Below are positions 8,890 to 17,713 of a stretch of 64,000 nt of DNA, piece by piece. A program made the translations under genes and the position numbers. This stretch comes from an uncultured Gammaproteobacteria bacterium (GTDB lineage Bacteria; Pseudomonadota; Gammaproteobacteria; HK1), in NCBI GenBank assembly GCA_947258715.1, contig CAMYJH010000002.1:33654-97653 (forward strand), written 5' to 3'. Position 1 is the first letter of the stretch; each line of letters begins with the position of its first letter. A model generated the notes under the pieces. The model ran no database searches. It was not told the DNA's origin and worked only from the letters and a program-made list of their open reading frames with translations.

Positions 8890-9210
8890 TTGTTACTGGG
8901 TCCCCGCTTTCGCGGGGATGACGGCGGGGGTAGGTTTCCGCTTTCGCGGGAACACGCTTCGCGGGGATGGCGTTGGGGGCCGATTTCCGCTTTCGCGGGG
9001 ATGACGGCGCGGGTAGGTTTCCGCTTTCGCGGGAACACGCTTCGCGGGGATGGCGTTGGGGGCGGGTTTTCGCTTTCGCGGGGATGACGGCGGGGGCGGG
9101 TTTCCGCTTGCCCAGGGACAAGCTTTTCGGGGACGGCGATGTAATCAGTTCGCGAGCAAGCTCGCTCCTACGAGGCGCCGTGCAGATTCTGGATGTGCGC
9201 GGCGCAGCCT
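8890..9210. repeat. 83-bp tandem repeat and REP-like unit
   Basis: The word (T/C)(A/G)GGTTTCCGCTT recurs at 8931, 9014 and 9097, an exact 83-bp period. Each unit contains a CCGCTTTCGCGGGG palindrome, an ACGCTTCGCGGGGATGGCG segment and a second palindrome. The third unit has diverged. A GCGAGCAAGCTCGC unit follows at 9149-9210. Long open frames here on both strands are products of the repeat. Confidence 0.85.
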
Positions 9211-9237
9211 ACGGGGCTATCCCCTCATAGGGCAAAT

Positions 9238-9329
9238 GGGGACATTCAGAGTTCATAAACTACTGATCTTCCGGGTTCCCGCAGTGATGTACACCTAACT
9301 TCAATTACTTACGAACTCTGAATGTCCCT
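9238..9329. repeat. Palindromic element, 92-bp subfamily, copy d
   Basis: Same layout and orientation as copies a, b and e. The final C of the right end is T. The element ends 22 nt beyond the stop codon of the minus-strand hemerythrin gene. Confidence 0.85.
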
Positions 9330-9351
9330 CTGCGCCGCTTCTGCGCCGTCA

Positions 9352-9885
9352 CTACTGGATGCGTTGGTAGAGCTGGCGGAACTGGTTTTGCACTACCGCG
9401 CCGAATACGGGGTCGGCGAGATGCTTTATCCCCTTTGCGATTTCATGCCAGTCTTGATTTGTCAGGGTTCTTTCGGCGAGCGGAAACAGCCGCTCATCCT
9501 CTTTCTCCATGTGAGAGCGAAGAAATGCGGCATAGTCCCGGCCCGTGGCCTCGATTTCCTCGCGGGGCACCATCTCGCCGTCGGTAACCTGTAAAAGCAT
9601 CTCCAGCAATGCGGCGCTCTTTCTAGCCAGGTCCTTATGCTCGCGCAAAATGTCTTCACCCAGCTGCTGCGCCGACGGATCGTGCTCAATCAGCTTCTGG
9701 ATGACGAGATCCTCGAGCGGATGATGCACGCGATCAGGATAGTGCGTCATGTAGTGCATGACGTCACGCATCAAACCAAAATCGGCGGACTCGATCTGCT
9801 GCATGCGGGCGAGCTGGGTCTCGAGAAATTCGAGCAGCTGCGTAACGTTGCGGTGGTCGGTATCGAGCCGCTTCAGGATGTCCAT
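9352..9885 (-). CDS. Hemerythrin-domain protein
   Basis: This 177-residue four-helix-bundle protein carries the spaced His/Glu iron ligands of hemerythrins: H11 in DTDHRN, H54/H55 in VHHPLED, H in REHKDLARK, and the RSHMEKEDERLF motif near residue 130. Such proteins bind a di-iron centre and oxygen or nitric oxide, and are used for oxygen sensing or storage or for iron-sulfur repair in the cytoplasm. An AAGGCGAG stretch lies 4 nt before the ATG at 9885. The adjacent cyclase gene (10125-11363) is on the same strand upstream, about 240 bp apart with element e between them. Confidence 0.88.
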   Translation of the reverse strand: MDILKRLDTDHRNVTQLLEFLETQLARMQQIESADFGLMRDVMHYMTHYPDRVHHPLEDLVIQKLIEHDPSAQQLGEDILREHKDLARKSAALLEMLLQVTDGEMVPREEIEATGRDYAAFLRSHMEKEDERLFPLAERTLTNQDWHEIAKGIKHLADPVFGAVVQNQFRQLYQRIQ

Positions 9886-10053
9886 GTTTTGCTCGCCTTG
9901 AGGCCCCGCGCCGTGGCCAACTTCACTCTAACCCAACATATTGTGCGCCGGAACACGATCCTTTGACTTCGGTCAAGAATCTCCGGATTGCTCCTCGGGC
10001 TCCCCGCGACGGCTCCATTTAGAGCCTGAACCTCATCGTCGCGGGACGCGAAC

Positions 10054-10145
10054 GGGGACATTCATAGTTCCCAACCTGCTGATGCTCCGAGTTCGCGCAG
10101 TGATGCACACCTAACTTCAATTACTTACGAACTCTGAATGTCCCC
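10054..10145. repeat. Palindromic element, 92-bp subfamily, copy e
   Basis: Ends match the family, with one change in the left arm (CATTCATAGTTC). The right 21 nt of the element form the last seven codons, including the stop, of the minus-strand cyclase gene. Confidence 0.85.
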
Positions 10146-11363
10146 ACTGCACCCACTACACAAGGGCGGTGCGAACACCTCCATACCGTCGCCGACGCCC
10201 CTTAGCCGGTGGACTCCCAGGTTTCGCCATGGCAGTTCGAGCGCCTGCTTGAAGGCTCGCGATACCAGCACAGGCTCGTCGACTTCTTTGGTCAGGCTTT
10301 CCAGACGGCTCACCTCATTGGCCGCAGGACCAATGACGGAGAACTCGATCCGGGTAGGTACGCCGATGTTGCCGTAGAGTAGTTCCCCCACGTGTAACCC
10401 GAGGCCGAAGGCCAGCTGCTCTTCGGACTGCGCAGAACGGCGCTCGTTCAGTGCTGCCAGACGTTGCCCGGCCTCGCGGGAGGCAGCCAGGGCCTGATGC
10501 GCTGCCTTTGTGGGTGACTCGTTTGCCGCCACGGGAAACACGGCCAGCACTGCGTCGCCGATGAAACGCAGCACCTCGCCGCCATGTTCCAGCACTGCGC
10601 CCGCGGTGCAGCCAAAGTAGGCGTTGACCGCTTGCAGGAATGTTTCCACCGGCATGCGTTCCGCCATGGCCGTGGAGTCGCGTAGATCGCTGAACCAGAT
10701 GACCGCGGGAATGCGCTCCACGTCGCCGAGGCGGATCTGGCCCTCCAGCACGCGGCGACCCGCGTCCTTGCCGAGATAGGCGGAGAGCACGTTGCGCGCG
10801 GTGTAGTCGTGCTTCGAAAGCTTTGATACCAGCCCTACAAAAGGCTGCAGCTGCCCGATCGCTTCGATGTGATGTTGGCTGAAACCTTCCGCGGCATCGC
10901 TTAGCCACGAGGTCAAGATTCCGTCACGACGTTCAAAGGCGGTCTCGGGATCACCGAAGGGCGTCATGAGTGCCAGATAGTCCGTCGCCCCCAGGTCGCG
11001 GAACTCTGCAAACACCGGGAAATCTCGCACCACGCGTTTGTCGCGCAAATTCCGGCGCAGCTCCCACTGTTGGTTGGACAACATCCAAAACAGGGGGCTG
11101 CGCAGCCACTCGTCCGCCGGCGCCGGCGTGTACACACGAGTATTGACCTCCAGGCCCTGGCCTCGATACCAGGTCAGGTCCACCGACGAAACCAATGGAT
11201 GAAGCGCATGCATGGTGAGATGGGCCCGCAGCAGCGGGACGCCAGCGTTCCCCAGTTCTTCGCAGAACGCCTCGAAGACGCCTACGTAGTGCTCGTCAGC
11301 CAGCGCCTTGGCGACAATCCGCTGGAGGGCAGGTTCGAGGTTTAGCGCTTCGCCATTGCTCAT
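10125..11363 (-). CDS. Class III adenylate/guanylate cyclase, soluble
   Basis: This 412-residue protein lacks membrane segments. The N-terminal about 190 residues are an uncharacterised helical domain found with this cyclase type (HALHPLVSSVDLTWYRGQG). The C-terminal catalytic domain keeps both metal Asp residues (IWFSDLRDST and FIGDAVLAVF) and the Asn/Arg of PAANEVSRLE, so activity is likely, with cAMP the most probable product. The last codons (GDIQSS-stop) come from palindromic element e, so the original C-terminus has been replaced or extended. The stretch CSGCSG just before it is an odd cysteine-rich tail. ATG at 11363. Confidence 0.85.
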   Translation of the reverse strand: MSNGEALNLEPALQRIVAKALADEHYVGVFEAFCEELGNAGVPLLRAHLTMHALHPLVSSVDLTWYRGQGLEVNTRVYTPAPADEWLRSPLFWMLSNQQWELRRNLRDKRVVRDFPVFAEFRDLGATDYLALMTPFGDPETAFERRDGILTSWLSDAAEGFSQHHIEAIGQLQPFVGLVSKLSKHDYTARNVLSAYLGKDAGRRVLEGQIRLGDVERIPAVIWFSDLRDSTAMAERMPVETFLQAVNAYFGCTAGAVLEHGGEVLRFIGDAVLAVFPVAANESPTKAAHQALAASREAGQRLAALNERRSAQSEEQLAFGLGLHVGELLYGNIGVPTRIEFSVIGPAANEVSRLESLTKEVDEPVLVSRAFKQALELPWRNLGVHRLRGVGDGMEVFAPPLCSGCSGDIQSS

Positions 11364-11479
11364 TGCAACTTGAGCCCGGTGGTACCGGCCTGCCTTGCTT
11401 TCGTCAGACTATTATTTCCACGCCGACGAAATCCATTGAATTCGGAGTGACGCATTTTGGCCGTTTACTGCCTGACACG

Positions 11480-11725
11480 GCGCAAAAGGAAGATTGTTTT
11501 TTACTGGATCCCGCTTCCGCGGGGATGACAGCGGGGATGGGTTTCCGCTTTCGCAGGGACAGGCTCGCGGGGATAGCGGTGGGGATGGGTTTCGCTCCGC
11601 GCTGTGGTGGAGACAGGTTTGGCGGGAATGACCGTCGAGCTACAGAACTATCCGTCATTCGCGCGCAAGCGGGAATCCAGTGGCAAATCTTAGGCCGCGT
11701 GAAACGCGCCGTACACATTCGAAAC
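11480..11725. repeat. Cluster of REP-like repeats upstream of IS1182 transposase
   Basis: Positions 11485-11600 hold several GCTTCCGCGGGGATGAC-type palindromes. Positions 11652-11722 hold the double-hairpin composite also seen at 6316 and 34917. The 11364-11762 gap contains no other supported gene. Confidence 0.7.
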
Positions 11726-11762
11726 GGGATAGTGGTAACCGCTTACGGGGAGTGGGTTCGGC

Positions 11763-13145
11763 ATGATGGGACGTCAAGATGACCACCAAGTTCAGTTTCT
11801 CTACGATTTCAATCTCGACGACCTCGTTCCCAAAGACCACTTGCTACGCCACATTGACCAGTTTGTTGACTTCGATGAGTTGCACGAGCATCTGAAGCCG
11901 TTTTACAGCCATACCGGTCGGCCATCGATTGACCCAGAGCTGATGCTGCGGATGCTGGTCATTGGATACTGTTACGGTATTCGCTCGGAACGACGCCTGT
12001 GCGAAGAGGTGCAACTGAATCTCGCGTATCGCTGGTTTTGCCGTTTGAGCATTGAAGATAAGGTCCCAGATCACTCGACGTTGTCGAAGACCCGCCACGG
12101 TCGGTTCCGCGATAGTGAGGCGTTGCGGTTCGTGTTCGAGCAGGTTGTCGAGCGCTGTATTAACGAAGGTCTGGTCGGTGGAGAAGGGTTCGCGATTGAT
12201 GCCAGTGTGGTGAAAGCGGATGCGAGTCGGCAACGGGCGCGCGAGCGTGGCGATGATGATGATTGGCCGAAGCCCGGCGGCACGACTCGGGCGGTGCGGG
12301 AGTATCTGGAGGCCTTGGATGATACGGTCAAGGCCGCGCGGCGCCTCTCGATGACCGACCCGGCCGCTCAGTGGACAGCCGCGCCTGGTGGGCCGGCGTT
12401 CTTTGCGTATTCGACCAACTACCTCGTGGATACGGACGCCGGGATTATTGTCGATGTCGAGGCAACGACGGCGAATCGTAAGGCTGAGGTGGAATCGACC
12501 AAGGTCATGGTCGAGCGGGTCGAAAAGCGCTTCGAGATGAAGCCGAAACGGCTGATTGGAGACACCGCATACGGCACGGCCGAGATTCTGGGATGGATGG
12601 TCGATGAGAAGGCCATCGAGCCGCATGTGCCGCTGTGGGAGAAGGGTGAACGGCATGACGGTACATTCAGCCGCTCGGACTTTGTCTTCGACCCGGCATC
12701 GAACACCTACACCTGTCCGGGTGGCAAGCGGCTCAAGCAGTACCGGCGCAACTTCACGAACGCACGTACGGGAATCACGAAAGCCAACACGATGATCTAT
12801 CGCGCCAGCCAGCTCGACTGCGCGGCATGTGCGCTGAAGGCGCGATGTTGTCCCAACATGCTGTTTCGCAAGATAGCCAGAAGCGTGCATGAGCCGGCCC
12901 GCGATGTGGCCCGACGTCTCAGGGACACTGCTGAGTATCGACAATCGAGGCGCGCGCGCAAGAAGGTCGAGATGCTGTTCGGTCATCTGAAACGCATTCT
13001 GAAGCTGGATCGGCTACGGCTTCGCGGCATGACGGGAGCAAGCGATGAGTTCTTGCTCGCCGCGACCGCACAGAATCTACGAAGACTGGCGCTCTGGCTC
13101 AGTACCGGACCACCGGAAAATAGGGTCATTGCCTCTGTTGCATGA
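11763..13145 (+). CDS. IS1182-family transposase
   Basis: This 460-residue DDE transposase looks intact. The N-terminal DUF772-type domain is clear (HTGRPSIDPELMLRMLVIG, YGIRSERRLCEEVQLN). Catalytic acids are visible in FAIDASVVKADAS (D), LIGDTAYGTAE (D) and RKKVEMLFGHLKRILKLDRLR (E). IS1182 enzymes move a single-gene element by cut-and-paste. Terminal inverted repeats could not be identified with confidence in the flanks; the region 13146-13320 is probably the element's 3' non-coding part. It differs from the IS10-like element at 32.8 kb, and its flanks do not resemble the palindromic repeat family. Confidence 0.9.
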   Translation: MMGRQDDHQVQFLYDFNLDDLVPKDHLLRHIDQFVDFDELHEHLKPFYSHTGRPSIDPELMLRMLVIGYCYGIRSERRLCEEVQLNLAYRWFCRLSIEDKVPDHSTLSKTRHGRFRDSEALRFVFEQVVERCINEGLVGGEGFAIDASVVKADASRQRARERGDDDDWPKPGGTTRAVREYLEALDDTVKAARRLSMTDPAAQWTAAPGGPAFFAYSTNYLVDTDAGIIVDVEATTANRKAEVESTKVMVERVEKRFEMKPKRLIGDTAYGTAEILGWMVDEKAIEPHVPLWEKGERHDGTFSRSDFVFDPASNTYTCPGGKRLKQYRRNFTNARTGITKANTMIYRASQLDCAACALKARCCPNMLFRKIARSVHEPARDVARRLRDTAEYRQSRRARKKVEMLFGHLKRILKLDRLRLRGMTGASDEFLLAATAQNLRRLALWLSTGPPENRVIASVA

Positions 13146-13349
13146 GAAAACCGGAAAAGGCGACGAGAAAACGAACGAACCAGATGCAAACCCAAGCCGA
13201 AAGGCGGAAATCGGACCGCCCTTCAAATCGACGCCACGGCAACAACCCCTCGCAAACCGCGTTTTTCAACAAAATAGACCCGACGCAGTCATCCGTGTGC
13301 AGCTTCGGTTCGTGACGCAGTTCGACTACGCCGGCGCCAGAAAGCGCGA

Positions 13350-13376
13350 GGCATACCCGCAAGACCGGGGTATGCC
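13350..13376. terminator. Hairpin downstream of the LVIVD gene
   Basis: A perfect 9-bp stem (GGCATACCC / GGGTATGCC) with a 9-nt loop lies 22 nt beyond the stop of the minus-strand gene at 13399. No T-run follows, so intrinsic termination is uncertain. Confidence 0.4.
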
Positions 13377-13398
13377 ACCCGTCGCGTGTAGAAAGGGC

Positions 13399-14796
13399 TT
13401 AAGGCTTTCCTTTCCCGGAGATCGTGAACTCCAGCGTCTGTGGATTGAGGCCGTCCAACCGAATCGCACCAGCACGAGCCTTGTCGCTCAACCCGAACAC
13501 TTCGAGGCCCTTCGTGATGTCGCTGTCGTAGATGAAGTTGTTGTACCAGTAGGTCGACCACGATCCGCCGATCTGACAGAAGCCACCGCAGAAAGGACCA
13601 GGGCCCAGCGACTCCGGATCAACCCAGCCGATGGTCGTAGCATCAGCCGGATCTGTGAAGTCCACGACCCACACGCCACCCTGGTAATTACCCATGACGA
13701 CTACGTCGTTGCCGTTGCGCAGCGGGATTACGTTGTAGTTGTGGATAGTGCAGTTCTCGTCCGCCCCCTGAGCCCGGTCGAGCACCCACGTCCCTAGCTT
13801 CTCACCGGTAGTCGCATCATAGAAGAACAGGGACTTGTCTAGGTCCGGGTCGGTGATTTCGCACTCGCCGGCCCCGCCACCACCAGGCTCCCAACCGGCA
13901 ACGATGATCTCGCCGTCATAGGAGAACCCAGCCGAATGCCACCGTCCGTTCGATGCGGAATCGCCCACGCCCGGTTCGGTGATCGTTAACTTCAAACTCG
14001 GGTCTCTCGGATTGGTGATATCCCAAACGTTGATGGTATCGGCGCTGGCACAGACGGCCTTGTTGACATCACCGAGGATGACGCCGGCGTCATGACATCC
14101 AGTGCGAACAGCCGGGTCGTTCGGCCCCTCCAATGGTTCGCGATGGATGAGCGAGACGCCGGCTGGATTGTCCAGTGGTACAGCGATGACTTCCATGAAG
14201 TCGCCGAGGAGATCCTGCCCAGCCCGATCCAGACCGACGCCGCATCCGCCGCTGCTGGAGTTGTTGCTGTAGATGATCAGGTCACCGCCATCGACTCCAG
14301 CCATGGTCGCGGTGTGCGACCCGCAGGGCAATTCCAACGTCCCGACGAGCACCGGATCGGCCGGGTCGCTGATGTCCCAGACATGGACGCCTTCGAACCC
14401 GGCCGGAACGATCTGACCGCCGCAGGCTCGGTCCTCGCTTCGCTTCGTGTTCCACGTTCGGACAAGGATATTCTCCCAAACGACGAGGTCGCCCTGGTCG
14501 CCGTTACATTCCGTCTCGGCGACGAGCTTCGGATTACCGGGTGCCGAGATGTCGATCACTCGGAAGCCGTTGTAATTGCCCTGATAGGCATACTTGCCCT
14601 GGAACGCAATGTCGCTACTGATCTCCCGCTGGCCGTCGGGCACGCTGAACGTCGCCTCCTTCAAGTCATGGCCCATTTCATGGGTGTTCTGCGTGTGCGG
14701 ATCCGCATCCTGGGGTGAGGGCGGATTCGACCAGGCTGCATTGTGAAATCCGGAAAGCAATAGCGTTACAAAAAGTGCGGATGCGACGTGGCGCAT
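13399..14796 (-). CDS. Secreted LVIVD-repeat (beta-propeller-like) protein
   Basis: This 465-residue protein starts with a signal peptide (MRHVASALFVTLLLSGFHNAAWS). Repeats of the type Y(x)GNY...VIDIS.P.NP, VHVWDISDPADPVLVGTLELP, INVWDITNPRDP and VWVVDFTDPADATTIGW are LVIVD blades. Several cysteines and a GCHDAG motif suggest a disulfide-linked extracytoplasmic fold. The role is unknown; such proteins are usually periplasmic or surface scaffolds. GGGAGGA precedes the ATG at 14796. It lies just downstream of the IS1182-type transposase, in convergent orientation. Confidence 0.8.
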   Translation of the reverse strand: MRHVASALFVTLLLSGFHNAAWSNPPSPQDADPHTQNTHEMGHDLKEATFSVPDGQREISSDIAFQGKYAYQGNYNGFRVIDISAPGNPKLVAETECNGDQGDLVVWENILVRTWNTKRSEDRACGGQIVPAGFEGVHVWDISDPADPVLVGTLELPCGSHTATMAGVDGGDLIIYSNNSSSGGCGVGLDRAGQDLLGDFMEVIAVPLDNPAGVSLIHREPLEGPNDPAVRTGCHDAGVILGDVNKAVCASADTINVWDITNPRDPSLKLTITEPGVGDSASNGRWHSAGFSYDGEIIVAGWEPGGGGAGECEITDPDLDKSLFFYDATTGEKLGTWVLDRAQGADENCTIHNYNVIPLRNGNDVVVMGNYQGGVWVVDFTDPADATTIGWVDPESLGPGPFCGGFCQIGGSWSTYWYNNFIYDSDITKGLEVFGLSDKARAGAIRLDGLNPQTLEFTISGKGKP

Positions 14797-14951
14797 TTTG
14801 TTGTCCTCCCTATCTTGGTGCGTATTACTCCTCCGCGCTAGAAGGTATCACAATAACCGAGTCGATGTGAATTCGCTTCTCGACGTTCTCCCCGAGATTC
14901 CGTTCGTTTCGATATCCGATGCCGAGAACTGCACACAGACCGCTCCTCCGG

Positions 14952-15587
14952 TCACAGTGGGTCCGAGTAGGTGGCTATCCTGACATCTCCTTCTGGCCGG
15001 GAAGCGACCATCGCCAATGGTCGCCTCCCAGCAGTTGGGCTCCAGATTTCCGTCTGCTCTGCCGTTTCACGCGTGTCGTCGACCTCGATTCCGAGATACC
15101 GGACTGTACTCTCTAGTTTGGTGTGTTCCAACAGCCGCTGCATTGCCCGCAGATTTTTCGTCCTGCGGTAGACTAACGTGGCTTTTGTACGCAGCAGCGA
15201 GTGCGTCCCATAATCAGCGGGCTCGAGGCCGATTAAGGTGACCCACGCCTTCACGATTCTCGCGTACTGTCGCGTCGACAGATGTGGCGAGCCAGTCATG
15301 CGGCTCGGAAACAGGTACCCGCCCAGGCTCAAGCGTGCTCGTGCGATCCACGCTTCCAGTGCGTCGCGAGTCTGCTCAGGGAGCTCGAACCGGATCGGCT
15401 TCTTGGTTTTGCGTTGCACTACGGTTGCGCGGGCGACGACGCGTCCACCGTGGGCGATGTCGCACACGCGGAGCCGGACGAGATCGCAACCTCTCACTTT
15501 GCTGTCGATCGCCAGATTGAACAGCGCTAAATCCCGAGTGCGCTTGGCCAGCTGGAGACGGACGCGAATCGCCCAGATTTCCTTCAA
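14952..15587 (-). CDS. Tyrosine recombinase (phage integrase family), probably defective
   Basis: This 211-residue protein matches short tyrosine recombinases. The first catalytic Arg lies in DSKVRGCDLVRLRV, the H box in GTHSLLRTKATL, and the nucleophile Tyr in TVRYLGIEVDD. The family's HxxR (for example HTMR or HSLR) is HSLL here, because the codon is CTG where CGG is expected, so a catalytic Arg appears lost. The start given is a TTG. Family-like sequence (WNKRRLVGPKPPLK) continues upstream to about 15630, but that frame has no ATG, GTG or TTG before a stop. Both facts suggest a decaying gene. No attachment site was recognised. Confidence 0.75.
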   Translation of the reverse strand: MKEIWAIRVRLQLAKRTRDLALFNLAIDSKVRGCDLVRLRVCDIAHGGRVVARATVVQRKTKKPIRFELPEQTRDALEAWIARARLSLGGYLFPSRMTGSPHLSTRQYARIVKAWVTLIGLEPADYGTHSLLRTKATLVYRRTKNLRAMQRLLEHTKLESTVRYLGIEVDDTRETAEQTEIWSPTAGRRPLAMVASRPEGDVRIATYSDPL

Positions 15588-15844
15588 TTTAAGCGGGGGT
15601 TTCGGGCCAACGAGCCTCCGCTTGTTCCATGGTACCGTGTTACGTTGAATGTCAATCGAATTTCATATGTCTGACTCCTTACGTTGTTGGAAAAAGCCAG
15701 ACTGGAGAATTTTGGGGGGGCGGCAAAAACCGACCCTTAGCAGACGTGTAACCTGGATCTGACCGGCGCCCCGCTCAGGGGGTGACCAGATGAGCGGAGT
15801 GTTAGCTGTTAGTGCGGACCGCGGGAAAGCAAAAGCTGTTCATT
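15588..15844. other. Gap with remnant 5' end of the recombinase
   Basis: Minus-strand sequence from about 15630 down to 15588 still encodes recombinase-like residues without a start codon. The rest (15660-15844) holds a G-run and no supported gene. Confidence 0.4.
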
Positions 15845-16597
15845 TCATTTCTCGAACAAAATGGCGCATCCTCTTCCCGCCTGCTTGGCGCGATACATGG
15901 CTGCATCAGCCTCGCCGAGTGCAGTTTTCGAATCCAACTCGTCGAATCCGAGAAGGCGTATTCCTATACTGGCTTCAACATGTAACGTTCGGCCATCGGA
16001 AACAATGGGACTGTCGAGCAGCTTGATCAGTTTTTCGGCTGTTCGCACCGCGTCTTCGGCCGCCAATCGTTTGTCGGAATCGATGCGGTTAAGAATCAAA
16101 ACGAATTCATCACCACCCAAGCGGCTCGCAACGTCCTCCGTTCGGGTCACAGATCGTATTCGTTTGGCGGTCTCAACAAGTACTGCATCGCCGATGTCGT
16201 GCCCGTAGATGTCGTTTATCCGCTTGAACCCGTCTAGATCTATTACCAGCACTGCTGCCGGAATTTTGTGCTTTACGCTTCCGGCTATAACCTTTTGAAG
16301 ATGTTCGAATAAGACACGCCTATTCGCCAGCTGCGTCAACGGGTCGGTAGATGCCAACTCATTCAGTTCAGCAAGCGCCGCGTCCCTGGCTTCAACAAAG
16401 GGCTTAATCACCCACAGGTAAAGCGGGGGTGTGGTCATCGCGGCCAACAGCGCGACATCGATGGCAGCTAAGGAATAACTGCTCGCTTGAGTGGGAATGG
16501 CCTGCAAAACGAGCATAATGAAACCTTCCGCCAACGCAACGATTACGGCGACCCTGAGGAGAACCTTTCTGGTCGTCAGAAGCTCCATGGGTTTCAT
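15845..16597 (-). CDS. Membrane diguanylate cyclase (GGDEF)
   Basis: This 250-residue protein has two N-terminal membrane helices (about residues 12-33 and 43-64) with a short periplasmic loop, then a GGDEF domain. The active-site GGDEF is at 161-165, and a product-inhibition I-site RTED at 152-155 is spaced exactly five residues before it. Other signatures are DPLTQLANRR, DLDGFKRINDIYGHDIGD and the C-terminal ADAAMYRAKQAGR. All elements for making c-di-GMP are present. There is no sensory domain beyond the membrane part. ATG at 16597; a second in-frame ATG follows three codons later. Confidence 0.9.
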   Translation of the reverse strand: MKPMELLTTRKVLLRVAVIVALAEGFIMLVLQAIPTQASSYSLAAIDVALLAAMTTPPLYLWVIKPFVEARDAALAELNELASTDPLTQLANRRVLFEHLQKVIAGSVKHKIPAAVLVIDLDGFKRINDIYGHDIGDAVLVETAKRIRSVTRTEDVASRLGGDEFVLILNRIDSDKRLAAEDAVRTAEKLIKLLDSPIVSDGRTLHVEASIGIRLLGFDELDSKTALGEADAAMYRAKQAGRGCAILFEK

Positions 16598-16981
16598 TGG
16601 GCGCTAGCGTAAAGTGACCTTCCTGATTCTCGGCTAATTAAATCACCCCGCCATTGCGGTTGTCATCTCCGCTGGCAATCCCGCGATTATCGCTCTGTGT
16701 GATGAATCATAGACCAGGAGAAGCTGTTACGTACGCCACAATATCGGAATAGGCTGCTATGTATTGAGAAGGCGATCGGAGAGAAGCCGATCGAACGTGC
16801 TCTTCTGACCTAAAAGCGGACATTTTCCACGCCGCAATCGCTGACACACCGGTCTCTAGCCGCACGACAGTGTCTCTCTGCGCGCATGATCCACGTCAAG
16901 AGGCGAGGCGAAACGGCTGGACCGTTCGAGGGGTTTGGCGCACTCTGTATCGGATGACGGCTGCAGCTCTATGGAGCCACC
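16598..16981. other. Divergent intergenic region before the four-gene operon
   Basis: This 384-bp segment lies between divergent genes (GGDEF on minus, VTT protein on plus) and must hold both promoters. A long open frame crossing it (16870-17700) is out of phase with real coding sequence and was rejected. No repeat family member is present. Confidence 0.4.
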
Positions 16982-17713
16982 GTGACCAGAGAGCTATCCA
17001 TTGGATGGGGTATCGCGATCAGTGTCCTGTTCGTCGCCGTCATTCTCGCGTTGCTGGTTTATTTCGACGCGCAGGAGCAGGTGTTGCGGCTGCTGGAGTG
17101 GCTCGATGCACAAGGTGCGTGGGCGCCCCTCCTGTTCGCGCTCACAATGGCGCTGGTGGTCGTGCTCCTGCTGCCGGGAGTTATGTTCACCACCGGCGCA
17201 GGGTTCGTGTTCGGAGTGGTCGAGGGCACGATATGCGTGGTTCTTGGCACGACCATGGGCGCGGTGCTCGCTTTTTTGATCTCGCGTCATCTATTCGGCG
17301 CCAGGGCCGAGCGCTGGGTGCTGGCGCATTCGAAGCTGAAGTTCGTCACCGAGGAACTCGTGCCCCAGGGATGGAAGATCGTGATGCTCACCCGTCTCGT
17401 ACCCTTCTTTCCGTTCAAGCTCTCCAACTATTTTTTCGGGCTCACGCCATTGTCGCTACGCGCATTTACCGCTGGCACGTCTGTCGGAATCGTCCCCTTA
17501 TCGCTGCACAATGTGTATCTCGGCTCAATCGCCGCCGACATCGCTACGCTGGGGGCGCAACAGGCGGAGCGAACCCAACTCGGATGGGCTCTCTATGCTG
17601 CCGGTTTCGTCTCGATCATCGTGTTGGTGATATACCTCAATCGTCTCGCGCGCCGAGCGCTCGCAAAACACACGCAAGCGCGCGACCAGGGAGATGGCCG
17701 ATGCCGTGGATGA
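16982..17713 (+). CDS. TVP38/TMEM64 (VTT, DedA-like) membrane protein
   Basis: This 243-residue polytopic membrane protein of the SNARE-associated/VTT superfamily shows the family core: LPGVMFTTGAGFVFG, then TTMGAVLAFLISRHLFG, and RLVPFFPFKLSNYFFGLTPLSLRAFTAGTSVG. VTT proteins include lipid scramblases and flippases; transport of a lipid intermediate is a reasonable inference here. It starts at a GTG (16982). It is first of a four-gene operon, and its stop overlaps the next gene (ATG at 17701 or 17710). Confidence 0.85.
   Translation: MTRELSIGWGIAISVLFVAVILALLVYFDAQEQVLRLLEWLDAQGAWAPLLFALTMALVVVLLLPGVMFTTGAGFVFGVVEGTICVVLGTTMGAVLAFLISRHLFGARAERWVLAHSKLKFVTEELVPQGWKIVMLTRLVPFFPFKLSNYFFGLTPLSLRAFTAGTSVGIVPLSLHNVYLGSIAADIATLGAQQAERTQLGWALYAAGFVSIIVLVIYLNRLARRALAKHTQARDQGDGRCRG

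Noticed and set aside
8639-9121. 160-residue minus-strand open frame rich in Pro/Arg/Lys
   Set aside because: It is read entirely through REP palindromes and the 83-bp tandem repeat; the repeated PRKRK words mirror the DNA repeat.
16870-17700. N-terminal 277-residue extension of the six-hairpin protein
   Set aside because: It is out of frame with the VTT gene covering the same DNA, has arginine-rich chance composition, and a good ribosome site precedes the ATG at 17701.
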